Part shown: one piece after another, positions 8,141 to 15,132 of the stretch | Layout: each line of letters begins with the position of its first letter | How positions within the stretch are numbered: the first letter of the stretch is position 1 | Assembly: GCA_964385195.1 (NCBI GenBank) | Contig: CAYLOC010000018.1 | Span: 1-24,975 of the forward strand | Direction: 5' to 3' | DNA length: 24,975 nucleotides | Source of the DNA: CAYLOC01 sp964385195 | Lineage (GTDB): Bacteria; Actinomycetota; Actinomycetes; Propionibacteriales; Nocardioidaceae | The notes under the pieces: generated by a model | Told to the model about the DNA's origin: nothing | The model's input: the letters and a program-made list of their open reading frames with translations, nothing else | Database searches by the model: none | Program-made: the position numbers and the translations under genes

Positions 8141-8734
8141 ATGGAGAAGATCAACACCCACACCGGAACCGCGCTGCCGTTGCGCCGTAGCAACGTCGAC
8201 ACCGACCAGATCATCCCTGCTGAATACCTGAAACGGATCACCCGCACCGGTTTCGAGGACGGCCTCTTCGCCGCGTGGCGCAACGACCCCGCCTTCATCC
8301 TGAACGACCCCCGGTACGCCGGTGCAGACATCCTGGTCTCGGGCCCGGACTTCGGCATCGGGTCGTCCCGTGAGCACGCCGTCTGGGCGTTGCTTGACTA
8401 TGGCTTCCGGGCCGTGATCGGCTCCCGGTTCGGCGACATCTTCCGTACCAACGCCGGAAAGAACGGTCTGGTCATCGCGGTCGTCGACGAGGCCGACGTC
8501 CACCGGCTGTGGACCGTCATCGAGCAGCACCCGGACCGCGCGGTTACTGTCGACGTCGCGGAGCGGCAGGTACGCGCCGAAGATCTCCAGATCCCTTTCC
8601 AGATAGACGACTACACGCGCTGGCAGCTGCTTGAAGGGCTCGACGACATCGACGTAACCCTTCGCCACGAAGCCCAGATCTCAAGCTATGAAGGGAAACG
8701 AGCACTCTTCTCGCCGGTCACGACGACGCCCTGA
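8141..8734 (+). CDS. leuD: 3-isopropylmalate dehydratase small subunit
   Basis: Small (swivelling-domain) subunit partner of LeuC, 197 residues. Diagnostic stretches are LRRSNVDTDQIIPAEYLKR (14-32), the FEDGLFAAWR region, GPDFGIGSSREHAVWAL (68-84) and the substrate-contact loop GSRFGDIFRTNAGKNGL. The ATG at 8141 gives the usual MEK start and has GAGG nine bases upstream (8128-8131). An in-frame ATG at 8132 overlaps the leuC stop (ATGA) and would add three residues; both are possible. It is in one operon with leuC. After it lies a 173-base spacer before hupB with no strong terminator, so some read-through is possible. Confidence 0.97.
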   Translation: MEKINTHTGTALPLRRSNVDTDQIIPAEYLKRITRTGFEDGLFAAWRNDPAFILNDPRYAGADILVSGPDFGIGSSREHAVWALLDYGFRAVIGSRFGDIFRTNAGKNGLVIAVVDEADVHRLWTVIEQHPDRAVTVDVAERQVRAEDLQIPFQIDDYTRWQLLEGLDDIDVTLRHEAQISSYEGKRALFSPVTTTP

Positions 8735-8907
8735 GCGGGTCCCGGGGGCTGCATCTGGCACCAACCGGGGGTATGCTGCAGCGAGAAATCCCAACAAAAC
8801 ACGGCACATCGTTGGGTGTGTCGCCTTCTGATGCTGTTTCATAGTGCATAGCGTTTGATCAAGTCGGGCACCTGCTCGACCCGTCCGAGTTCACGAAAGG
8901 GAAGTCA
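8735..8907 (+). other. leuD-hupB spacer with candidate hupB promoter elements
   Basis: Gene-free stretch that is clearly more AT-rich than its surroundings. It holds possible -10 boxes TATGCT (8772-8777) and TAGCGT (8849-8854, with TTCTGA 17 bases upstream at 8826-8831). An inverted repeat CCCAAC (8790-8795) / GTTGGG (8811-8816) lies between them. A ribosome binding site AAAGGGA (8896-8902) is placed six bases from the hupB GTG (8908). Which promoter is used cannot be decided by eye. Confidence 0.4.
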
Positions 8908-9579
8908 GTGAACAAGAGCCAACTTATCGAAGCGCTGTCCAAGCAGTTCGAGGGGAACAAGAAGGCAGCGCAGCATGCCCTCGATTCCGTCCTCGACACC
9001 ATCACCCGTGAGGTGGCAAGGGGAGAGAAGGTGGCGATCACCGGCTTCGGCGCCTTCGAGAAGAAGGTCATCCCCTCCAGAATGGTGCGCAACCCGCAGA
9101 CCGGTGAGCGAAAGCGCGCCAAGAAGACCGCCAAGCCGAACTTCCGTGCCGGGGCGGACCTGAAGGCCGTCGTCTCCGGCGCGAAGAAGCCGCCGAAGCT
9201 GGCGACCTCTGGGTCGGCGTCGACCACCAAGAAGGCTGCGGCCAAGAAGTCCACCGCTGCGAAGAAGTCCTCGGCGGCCAAGAAGTCCTCGGCGGCGAAG
9301 CGGTCGACGGCGGCGAAGAAGTCCTCCACCGCCAGGAAGTCGACGACGGCGAAGCGGTCGACGGCTGCGAAGAAGTCTCCGGCGAAGCGGACCACGAGCA
9401 CCAAGAAGACCACCTCACCGAGGAAGTCGACCGCTGCCAAGAAGTCCACCGCCAGGAAGTCAACGACGGCCGCCAAGCGGACCTCCGCAGCGAAGAAGTC
9501 CCCGGCGAAGAAGACGACGGCCAGGCGCACCTCCACTGCCAAGAAGGCGCCGGCGAGGAAGACCACTCGCCGCCGCTGA
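8908..9579 (+). CDS. hupB: HU-family nucleoid protein with Lys/Ala-rich tail (HupB type)
   Basis: Histone-like DNA-binding protein of 223 residues. The HU domain (1-90) starts MNKSQLIEALSKQFEG, has ITGFGAFEKK and the DNA-intercalating arm tip RNPQTGE, and ends NFRAGADLKAVV. From about residue 95 to the end is a disordered basic tail built of repeats such as AAKKS, STAAKK and PAKKTT, as in mycobacterial HupB and Streptomyces HupS. Such tails resemble eukaryotic H1 and are known targets of lysine modification. The start is GTG at 8908 behind AAAGGGA. The tail-coding DNA is itself repetitive (AAGAAGTCC units), so its length probably varies between strains by slippage. A strong terminator follows 10 bases after the stop. 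Confidence 0.97.
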   Translation: MNKSQLIEALSKQFEGNKKAAQHALDSVLDTITREVARGEKVAITGFGAFEKKVIPSRMVRNPQTGERKRAKKTAKPNFRAGADLKAVVSGAKKPPKLATSGSASTTKKAAAKKSTAAKKSSAAKKSSAAKRSTAAKKSSTARKSTTAKRSTAAKKSPAKRTTSTKKTTSPRKSTAAKKSTARKSTTAAKRTSAAKKSPAKKTTARRTSTAKKAPARKTTRRR

Positions 9580-9589
9580 CGTAGCGCAC

Positions 9590-9640
9590 ACATCTGCAGC
9601 GGGGGCCGGGCACGTACCGTCCGGCCCCCGCTGCAGATGT
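9590..9640. terminator. Perfect 20-bp stem, probable bidirectional terminator
   Basis: The arm at 9590-9609 (ACATCTGCAG then CGGGGGCCGG) is the exact reverse complement of 9621-9640, with an 11-base loop. It sits between the ends of hupB (plus) and cofC (minus) and has no T-run, as is common for actinobacterial terminators. Its symmetry suits termination from both sides. Confidence 0.85.
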
Positions 9641-9643
9641 CTG

Positions 9644-10297
9644 TCAGGAGGCGGCTGCTCCGGTGAGCCCATCCAGGACCGTCGCGGTATGGCGCCCGAC
9701 GCCGAGCCGCATGGCCTCGTGCAGATCCTCCAGGGTGTCGACGTCGCGTCGTAAGGACAGCAGCCCCGGCGCGTCGACCGGCGCTGCGCCGGTTCGCAGA
9801 TGGGCCGAGCGGGACTCCCGCCCGAAGTGCGGATCCAGCGAAACGTTGCCGCATGCGGCAAGCAGCGTCGTCCCGCGGTTCGCGGCGTCAGGGACGAACC
9901 ATCGCGGTGCAGTCGCGGCCGCGAAAGCGGCGGAGAGGGCCTCTGGACGGAGGGCCGGCAGGTCCGCCGACATCGCGGCTACGCCTGTTCCGGGGTCGGC
10001 TGTGCGCAGCTCCTCCGCGCCGTACTCCAGAGCAGCATTCAGCCCCGCATCGGGTACGTCGGGGACGACGTCGACGTCCACGGCCCGCAGGCGCGCTGTC
10101 GCGGCCGGGTCGTTGCTCACCGCCACCACTCGGCGTACCCACGGACAGTGCCCGGCGGCGGTCGCGGCGTCGAGCGCGAATGCGATCGCCAGACGTGCCC
10201 GATCCGCCGCGGTGAACCCGCTCAGCCGCGTTTTGGCCAGCGGTGTCTCCTTCACCGGCAACAACACCGCCCACCGGCGAGGGGGAGAAACAGCCAT
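9644..10297 (-). CDS. cofC: Phosphoenolpyruvate/2-phospho-L-lactate guanylyltransferase (F420 synthesis)
   Basis: Nucleotidyltransferase (CofC, FbiD in mycobacteria) that couples GTP to phosphoenolpyruvate or 2-phospholactate in coenzyme F420 biosynthesis. The 217-residue product shows the CofC pattern: AVLLPVKETPLAKTRLSG (10-27), VVAVSNDP (57-64), GLNAALEYG (85-93), AAMSADLPAL (107-116), NRGTTLLAA (140-148), FGRESRSAHL and RRDVDTLEDL (183-192). The frame continues upstream to 11203 but only over the opposite-strand plsC; the ATG at 10297 begins the family homology. There is no Shine-Dalgarno, so it may be leaderless. It converges on hupB at the shared terminator. In mycobacteria mutT1 and ppk1 lie between hupB and this gene; both are absent here. 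Confidence 0.93.
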   Translation of the reverse strand: MAVSPPRRWAVLLPVKETPLAKTRLSGFTAADRARLAIAFALDAATAAGHCPWVRRVVAVSNDPAATARLRAVDVDVVPDVPDAGLNAALEYGAEELRTADPGTGVAAMSADLPALRPEALSAAFAAATAPRWFVPDAANRGTTLLAACGNVSLDPHFGRESRSAHLRTGAAPVDAPGLLSLRRDVDTLEDLHEAMRLGVGRHTATVLDGLTGAAAS

Positions 10298-10438
10298 CGG
10301 CTTAGTTTGACACGGGCGCTGTCGGTTCGACATCGGCGGTGCGGTAGACAACACTGGACACGCTGGCGGTCGGCCGCGGGTCGGACCGCCAACGTGACAG
10401 GCGAACCCGAGACACCAGCCGAGACACCAGGAGGGGAT

Positions 10439-11221
10439 GTGGCGCGTCGCCGACTCGGATGGGCGATGGCCCTGTGCGCGGCCGTGCTGCGGCCACCCCT
10501 GATGGCGTTGACCAAACGGGACTGGCGGGGTACCGAGAACGTCCCGGCGACGCAGGGATGTGTGTTCGTGACCAACCACGTCTCCGAGTTCGACTTCATG
10601 ACCTACGCGCACTTCATCTACGACAACGGCCGGATCCCGCGGTTCCTGGCCAAGTCGGAGATCTTCGCGGTTCCGGTGGTGGGGGCGATCGTGCGCAGCG
10701 CCGGGCAGATTCCCGTCTACCGGAAGGGATCCCGGGGCGGGCAGGCGTTCGACGCCGCGGTGACGGCCGTCGCCGACGGTCAGGCCGTCATCGTCTATCC
10801 CGAGGGCAGCCTCACCCGCGACCCCGACCTGTGGCCGATGCGCGGGAAGACCGGGGCGGCCCGGATCGCGTTGTCGACCGGGTGCCCCGTGATCCCCACT
10901 GCCCAGTGGGGTCCCCAGGAGGTGCTTGCCCCGTACGCGCGACGGCCCCGCCTGTTCCCGCGCAAGACCATGCAGGTGCGGGTCGGCCCGCCGGTCGACC
11001 TCTCGGCGTACGCCGACAAGCCGCTGACCCCAGAGGTACTCCGGGAGGCGACCGACACCATCATGGCCGCGATCACCGCCCTGCTCGCCGACATCCGTCA
11101 GGAGACCGCCCCGCCGGTCCGGTTCGACCCGCGGAGCGCAGGGATACCGGAGACCGGGAACCTCCGGCGGCCCCGCCGGCCCGGTTCCGGTGACGACCCC
11201 CATGAGGGAGGGACGGCGTGA
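10439..11221 (+). CDS. plsC: 1-acyl-glycerol-3-phosphate acyltransferase (PlsC family)
   Basis: Membrane-associated acyltransferase of 260 residues that adds an acyl chain in phosphatidic acid synthesis. The HX4D catalytic motif is NHVSEFD (His47, Asp52), block II is AGQIPVYRKG (88-97), block III is VYPEGSLTRD (119-128, EGS in place of the common EGT) and block IV is GCPVIPTAQWG. The N-terminal stretch VARRRLGWAM... is typical of actinobacterial members, so GTG 10439 is chosen, with AGGAGG at 10429-10434; GTG 10394 and ATG 10466 are in frame. A perfect TTGACA (10307-10312) lies in the spacer upstream, without a clear -10. The stop overlaps the gpsA start (GTGA), linking it to glycerol-3-phosphate supply. 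The last 40 residues are charged and probably disordered. Confidence 0.92.
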   Translation: MARRRLGWAMALCAAVLRPPLMALTKRDWRGTENVPATQGCVFVTNHVSEFDFMTYAHFIYDNGRIPRFLAKSEIFAVPVVGAIVRSAGQIPVYRKGSRGGQAFDAAVTAVADGQAVIVYPEGSLTRDPDLWPMRGKTGAARIALSTGCPVIPTAQWGPQEVLAPYARRPRLFPRKTMQVRVGPPVDLSAYADKPLTPEVLREATDTIMAAITALLADIRQETAPPVRFDPRSAGIPETGNLRRPRRPGSGDDPHEGGTA

Positions 11222-12219
11222 GCAAGATCGCGGTGTTCGGCGCCGGGAACTGGGGGACCGCGTTCTCGCTCGTGCTCGCGGACTGCGGTCATGACGTCAC
11301 GATCTGGGCCCGGCGACCAGAGTTGAGTGAGCGGATCAACCTCGACCACGTCAACCCCGAGTACCTGCCCGGCGTACGGCTGCCGATGGCGGTCGACGCC
11401 ACCCACGACCCCGAGCAGGCGCTGTCCGGGGCGGATGTGGTGGTGCTGGCCGTGCCCGCGCAGTCGCTCCGGGCGAACCTGGAGCAATGGGCCGACGCCA
11501 TCCCGCGCGGGGCGGTGCTGATGAGCCTGATGAAGGGGATCGAGCACGGGTCGATGCAACGCATGACCGAGGTCATCGAGGACGTGACCGGAATCGGAGA
11601 CGAACGAGTCGCCGTCCTCTCCGGCCCCAACCTGGCCAGGGAGATCGCCGAGCGACAACCGGCCGCCGCCGTCATCGCCTGCACCGACGACACCGTCGCC
11701 AAACAGCTGCAACGCACCTGTCACAGCTCGACGTTCCGGCCCTACACCCACGACGACGTCGTCGGGTGCGAGCTCGGCGGGGCCACGAAGAACGTCATCG
11801 CCCTCGCCGTGGGGATGGCCGTCGGCCTCGGCTTCGGTGACAACGCGCGGGCGTCGGTGATCACCCGGGGGCTCGTGGAGACCGCGCGCCTCGGTGCGGC
11901 GGCCGGTGCGAACCCGCTCACGTTCTCCGGGCTGGCTGGCCTGGGGGACCTGGTCGCGACGTGCTCCTCCCCGCTGTCCCGGAACCGGACGTTCGGGGAG
12001 CGGCTCGGCCGCGGTGAGACGGTGGCCGACATCGCCGCCAGCACCCGGCAGGTGGCCGAGGGGGTGGCCTCGTGTGTCCCGATCGGGGGGCTCGCGGAGC
12101 GCTACGGCGTCGACATGCCCATCGTCGACCACGTGAGCCGGCTGCTCGCCGGAGAGCTCACCCCGCAGGGGATGTTGAAGAGCCTGATCGCACGCGCGGC
12201 GAAGTCGGAGTTCGAGTAA
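11218..12219 (+). CDS. gpsA: NAD(P)+-dependent glycerol-3-phosphate dehydrogenase
   Basis: Reduces dihydroxyacetone phosphate to sn-glycerol-3-phosphate for phospholipid synthesis. The 333-residue protein has the Rossmann motif VFGAGNWGTA (6-15), SLMKGIE (103-109), SGPNLAREIA (135-144), the catalytic Lys191 in ELGGATKNVIALAVGM and the C-terminal GLAGLGDLVATCSSPLSRNR (238-257). All expected landmarks are present. The start is GTG at 11218 inside the GTGA overlap with plsC, with GAGGGAGGGA upstream, so the two are translationally coupled. The gene converges with the PLP enzyme at a 19-base gap that shows no strong hairpin. Confidence 0.97.
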   Translation: MSKIAVFGAGNWGTAFSLVLADCGHDVTIWARRPELSERINLDHVNPEYLPGVRLPMAVDATHDPEQALSGADVVVLAVPAQSLRANLEQWADAIPRGAVLMSLMKGIEHGSMQRMTEVIEDVTGIGDERVAVLSGPNLAREIAERQPAAAVIACTDDTVAKQLQRTCHSSTFRPYTHDDVVGCELGGATKNVIALAVGMAVGLGFGDNARASVITRGLVETARLGAAAGANPLTFSGLAGLGDLVATCSSPLSRNRTFGERLGRGETVADIAASTRQVAEGVASCVPIGGLAERYGVDMPIVDHVSRLLAGELTPQGMLKSLIARAAKSEFE

Positions 12220-12238
12220 GCGTTTGACCGCCGGGGGC

Positions 12239-13336
12239 TCAGCCGGTCGCGTGGTCCAGTGCCTGGACCAGGTCCGCCCAGAGATCCTCGATGTCCTCCA
12301 CGCCGACGCTGCACCGGATCAGCCCCTCGGGGATCGTCGGTGACTCCCCGGCCCACCGACGCCGTCGCTCAAACGTCGACTCGACACCGCCGAGGCTGGT
12401 GGCGGGGATCCACAGCCGCGTTCCGTGGATGACCCGGTCGGCCGTGGCCGCATCGGCCATCTCGATGGCACAGATACCACCGAAGCCGGGGTACCGGACC
12501 CTCTCGACCACCGGGTGGTCGCCCAGTCGCCGTACCAGCTCCTGCGCGTTGGCCTGGGCACGTTCCACCCGCAAGGGGAGGGTCCGTAGCCCCCGCAGCG
12601 CCAGCCAGGCCTCCAGCGTGCCCGGCAGCGCCCCCTGCACCCGGCGCTTCTCGTCCAGGGCGCGGTGGATCTGGTCATCGGCGGTCACCGCCGCACCGAT
12701 CAGCGCGTCGGAGTGTCCGGCGATGTACTTCGTCGCGGAGTGTACGACGACGTCCGCCCCCTGGGTGAGTGGCTGTTGCAGGATCGGGGTCGCGAACGTG
12801 TTGTCGACCACGACCCTGGCCCCCGCCTCGTGCGCGCCACGCGTGAGGGCCGGGATGTCGGCGACCTCCAGTGCCGGGTTGGTCGGGGACTCCACCCATA
12901 CCAGGGCGGTCTCCTCGTTGACCGCGGCCAGGACCTGGTCGGTGTCGTCGATGTCGACCAGCACGACCTTGACCAGACCGCGCTGCTCCAACGCGGCCAG
13001 GTGCGCGAGCGTGCCCAGGTAGCAGTGCCGGGCCGCGACCACGGTCTCGCCGGGCGCAACCAGGTCCAAGACCGTGGACACCGTCGCCATCCCGGACGCG
13101 AACGACAGCGCGCGCCCGTGCTCCAGGGCCCCCAACGCCGTCTCGAACGCCTGCCAGGTGGGGTTGCCGTAACGGCCGTACTCCATGTCGCCGCCGGCGA
13201 CGTAGGTGGAGGCCATGACCAGCGGCGTGTTCAGCGGCTGGTCAGATGCCGGGTCCGGCCGGCCGGCCGTGACGGCCAGCGTCGTGGGTCGCAGCCGGTC
13301 GTGATCGTCGGTGGAGGCATCGTCGTGTTGGTTCAC
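12239..13336 (-). CDS. Trans-sulfuration-type PLP enzyme (cystathionine gamma-synthase/lyase family)
   Basis: Cys/Met-metabolism PLP-dependent enzyme, 365 residues. YGRYGNPTWQAFETALGALE (53-72) and SFASGMATVSTVL lead to the cofactor-binding core; WVESPTNPALEVADI (147-161), VVVDNTFATP (175-184) and HSATKYIAGHSD (199-210) carry the expected residues, with Lys203 forming the Schiff base. The C-terminal PATSLGGVES (311-320) is intact. Odd point: after VERVRYPG (278-284) the sequence goes straight to FGGICAIEM, whereas classical members have about 15 more residues (the H-x-x-A-x-x-Q-M segment) here. Whether it makes or cleaves cystathionine cannot be told. Start is GTG 13336, divergent from ddl with only 32 bases between the starts. 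Confidence 0.88.
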   Translation of the reverse strand: MNQHDDASTDDHDRLRPTTLAVTAGRPDPASDQPLNTPLVMASTYVAGGDMEYGRYGNPTWQAFETALGALEHGRALSFASGMATVSTVLDLVAPGETVVAARHCYLGTLAHLAALEQRGLVKVVLVDIDDTDQVLAAVNEETALVWVESPTNPALEVADIPALTRGAHEAGARVVVDNTFATPILQQPLTQGADVVVHSATKYIAGHSDALIGAAVTADDQIHRALDEKRRVQGALPGTLEAWLALRGLRTLPLRVERAQANAQELVRRLGDHPVVERVRYPGFGGICAIEMADAATADRVIHGTRLWIPATSLGGVESTFERRRRWAGESPTIPEGLIRCSVGVEDIEDLWADLVQALDHATG

Positions 13337-13361
13337 TTGGCCATTGTCCTCCCGCTAGGCT
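13332..13361 (+). promoter_or_regulatory. Predicted leaderless promoter of ddl
   Basis: TTCACT (13332-13337), 18-base spacer, TAGGCT (13356-13361), then seven bases to the ddl ATG at 13369. The -35 matches TTGACA at four of six positions, the -10 has the TAnnnT form. No Shine-Dalgarno fits before the ATG. The -35 overlaps the start codon of the opposite-strand PLP enzyme gene. Confidence 0.55.
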
Positions 13362-13368
13362 CCGAGCA

Positions 13369-14484
13369 ATGAGCCCCCGTCCCAAACCGCGGATCGCCGT
13401 CGTCTTCGGCGGCCGGTCCAGCGAGCATGCCGTGTCCTGCGCCACCGCCGCCAGCGTGTTGTCGGTGATCGACACCGACCGGTACGACGTTGTCCCCATC
13501 GGCATCAGCACCGACGGCAAGTGGGTGCTGGAGTCCGCTGACGCCCATCATCTGGAGCTGACCGCGCAGCACCGTCCTCACGTGAGCTCCGACGCCACCG
13601 CGGTGGTGCTCAGCAGCGACCCGACCCGCCGGGAGCTGGTGGTCTCCGAACCCGGCGAGGCACCCCGTGCCCTCGGCGAGGTCGACGTGGTGTTCCCGCT
13701 GCTGCACGGGCCCTGGGGGGAGGACGGGACGATCCAGGGGTTGTTCGAGATGGCAGGGGTGCACTACGTCGGGTCCGGGGTGCTCGCCTCCGCGATCGGC
13801 ATGGACAAGCACTTCATGAAGGTCGTGCTGGCTGCGGCCGGCGTACCGACCTCGCCGTACACGGTCTGCAAACCGCGTGCGTGGGAACAGGACCCGGAGA
13901 TGGTGCGCAAGGAGGTCGCCGCACTCGGCTACCCGGTGTTCGTCAAGCCCGCGCGCGGCGGATCCAGCCTCGGCATCACGAAGGTGCACGGGCCGGACGA
14001 CCTGGACGCCGCGATCGAGCACGCCCGCTCCTTCGACCCGAAGGTCCTGGTGGAGCAGGCGATGTCGGGGGCGCGGGAGATCGAGTGCGGGGTGCTGCAA
14101 CGGTCCGACGGCGGCGCGGACGCCAGCGTGGTCGCGGAGATCACCAGCTACGGCGACCACGAGTTCTACGACTTCGAGGCCAAGTACCTCGGGGAGGAAG
14201 GCGTCGAGCTCGAGGTCCCGGCGGACCTCCCGGAGTCGGTGTCGGAGCAGATCCGGGCCATGGCGGTGCAGGCGTTCGAGGTGCTGGAGTGCGAGGGGCT
14301 GGCCCGGGTGGACTTCTTCCGGACCGCCTCCGGCCAGCTGCTGGTCAACGAGATCAACACGATGCCCGGGTTCACGCCGGCGTCGATGTATCCACGGATG
14401 TGGGCAGCGACCGGCGTGGACTACCCAGAGCTCGTGGAGCGGCTGGTCTCCCTCGCCGTCCACCGGCCCACCGGGCTGCGCTGA
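13369..14484 (+). CDS. ddl: D-alanine--D-alanine ligase
   Basis: ATP-grasp ligase that joins two D-alanines for the peptidoglycan stem peptide. The 371-residue protein begins with IAVVFGGRSSEHAVSC (9-24). It carries VVFPLLHGPWGEDGTIQG (105-122), the ATP-grasp lysines around YPVFVKPARGGSSLGITKV, the omega loop EFYDFEAKYLG with the Tyr typical of D-Ala-D-Ala rather than D-Ala-D-Lac ligases, and the metal site RVDFFRTASGQLLVNEINT followed by MPGFTPASMYPRMW. Length is normal. ATG 13369 has no Shine-Dalgarno but a -10-like box seven bases upstream, so the mRNA is probably leaderless. It is a single-gene unit: repeats and a terminator follow. Confidence 0.97.
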   Translation: MSPRPKPRIAVVFGGRSSEHAVSCATAASVLSVIDTDRYDVVPIGISTDGKWVLESADAHHLELTAQHRPHVSSDATAVVLSSDPTRRELVVSEPGEAPRALGEVDVVFPLLHGPWGEDGTIQGLFEMAGVHYVGSGVLASAIGMDKHFMKVVLAAAGVPTSPYTVCKPRAWEQDPEMVRKEVAALGYPVFVKPARGGSSLGITKVHGPDDLDAAIEHARSFDPKVLVEQAMSGAREIECGVLQRSDGGADASVVAEITSYGDHEFYDFEAKYLGEEGVELEVPADLPESVSEQIRAMAVQAFEVLECEGLARVDFFRTASGQLLVNEINTMPGFTPASMYPRMWAATGVDYPELVERLVSLAVHRPTGLR

Positions 14485-14506
14485 CCCGGTCGGGGTACCT
14501 GGGTTC

Positions 14507-14562
14507 GGTACCGGCGCTATCAGCCGCGCGGGCTGGTACCGGCGCTATCGCGCCGCGCGGGC
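14507..14562. repeat. Two-copy 28-bp tandem repeat downstream of ddl
   Basis: Each copy begins GGTACCGGCGCTATC (14507-14521 and 14535-14549, identical) and continues with a GCCGCGCGGGC core (differences near AG versus GC and at the last base). The unit starts with the palindrome GGTACC and the first copy ends with a small AGCC/GGCT hairpin. It lies 22 bases after the ddl stop in non-coding DNA. Confidence 0.7.
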
Positions 14563-14606
14563 CGGATCCAGGGTAGGCGCGGCAGACTGACCGTTGGCGA
14601 GGCGGA

Positions 14607-14648
14607 TTTGCCTTGTCGACGGTGCGTTTGCCCCGTCTACAAGGCAAA
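14607..14648. terminator. Probable bidirectional terminator between ddl and DUF3515 gene
   Basis: TTTGCCTTGT (14607-14616) pairs with ACAAGGCAAA (14639-14648), and after one mismatch GACGG (14618-14622) pairs with CCGTC (14633-14637), leaving a 10-base loop. The 16-position stem with flanking T and A runs suits termination of both convergent genes. It also contains a 20-base-period direct repeat: TTTGCCTTGTCGAC (14607) and TTTGCCCCGTCTAC (14627). Confidence 0.7.
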
Positions 14649-14667
14649 CTCGGGTGAGGGGAGGGGG

Positions 14668-15132
14668 TTACTGGCAGGGGTGGGGCCAGGTGGTGGCCTG
14701 TTTGATCGCGGGCGCGAGGTCCACCAGCGCATCCGCCTCGGGCGTATAGTCCTTCGGCACCCGCACCTCGACGTACGTCGACCGGCCGATCGTGGTGAAC
14801 ACCCACGCGTCCTGCTGCTCCTGCGGGAACCAGCCGACGTTGTTGATGGTGGGGCAGGGTGACGTGGGCCGCAACGCCGCCGGTTTGGCGACCCCGCAGC
14901 GCAGGACGATCGGCGGGTCACCCCAGGCGGCGGCGGCCGCGTCTGCCGGGGAAATCTGGCGCTGCTGCTGTCCGTCCACGGTCTGCGGGAGCGCATCGAG
15001 CAGATGCCGGCACTGCGTCGCCGCGGCACCTGAGGGGGAGGGGGCGGAGACCGCAACCTGCCCGGACCCGCACCCGGCCAGCGAGGCGGCCACGACCGCG
15101 AGCGTCGCTGCCGCTCCGACGACGCGCCGCAC
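14668..15132 (-). CDS. DUF3515 family lipoprotein
   Basis: Small exported lipoprotein of 154 residues; function unknown. A basic N-terminus (MRRVVG), a hydrophobic stretch and the lipobox LAGC with Cys21 indicate lipidation and anchoring on the outer face of the membrane. The mature part is typical DUF3515: CRHLLDALPQTVDGQ, WGDPPIVLRCGVAKP, VGWFPQEQQDAWVFTTIGR and TYVEVRVP. Three further cysteines (about 41, 79, 93, plus one near the C-terminus) could form disulfides. The start is GTG 15132, directly abutting the TGA of the RAM-domain gene (TGAGTG), with no separate Shine-Dalgarno, so it is probably translated by coupling. This gene pair is also conserved near ddl and thiL in other actinobacteria. 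Confidence 0.85.
   Translation of the reverse strand: MRRVVGAAATLAVVAASLAGCGSGQVAVSAPSPSGAAATQCRHLLDALPQTVDGQQQRQISPADAAAAAWGDPPIVLRCGVAKPAALRPTSPCPTINNVGWFPQEQQDAWVFTTIGRSTYVEVRVPKDYTPEADALVDLAPAIKQATTWPHPCQ

Noticed and set aside
8751..8786. Possible leuD terminator (GCTGCAT and ATGCTGCAGC)
   Set aside because: Arms match only with a three-base insertion and a long loop; not strong enough to call.
8859..9854. Minus-strand frame with Phe/Leu/Ala-rich repeats that look like membrane helices
   Set aside because: It is the reverse reading of the Lys/Ala repeats of hupB; the apparent hydrophobic repeats are an artefact.
10298..11203. N-terminal extension of the cofC frame
   Set aside because: It lies opposite plsC and has no CofC similarity; homology starts at the ATG at 10297.
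14507..14562. Idea that the 28-bp repeats are a CRISPR remnant
   Set aside because: The copies are adjacent with no spacer and no cas gene is near.
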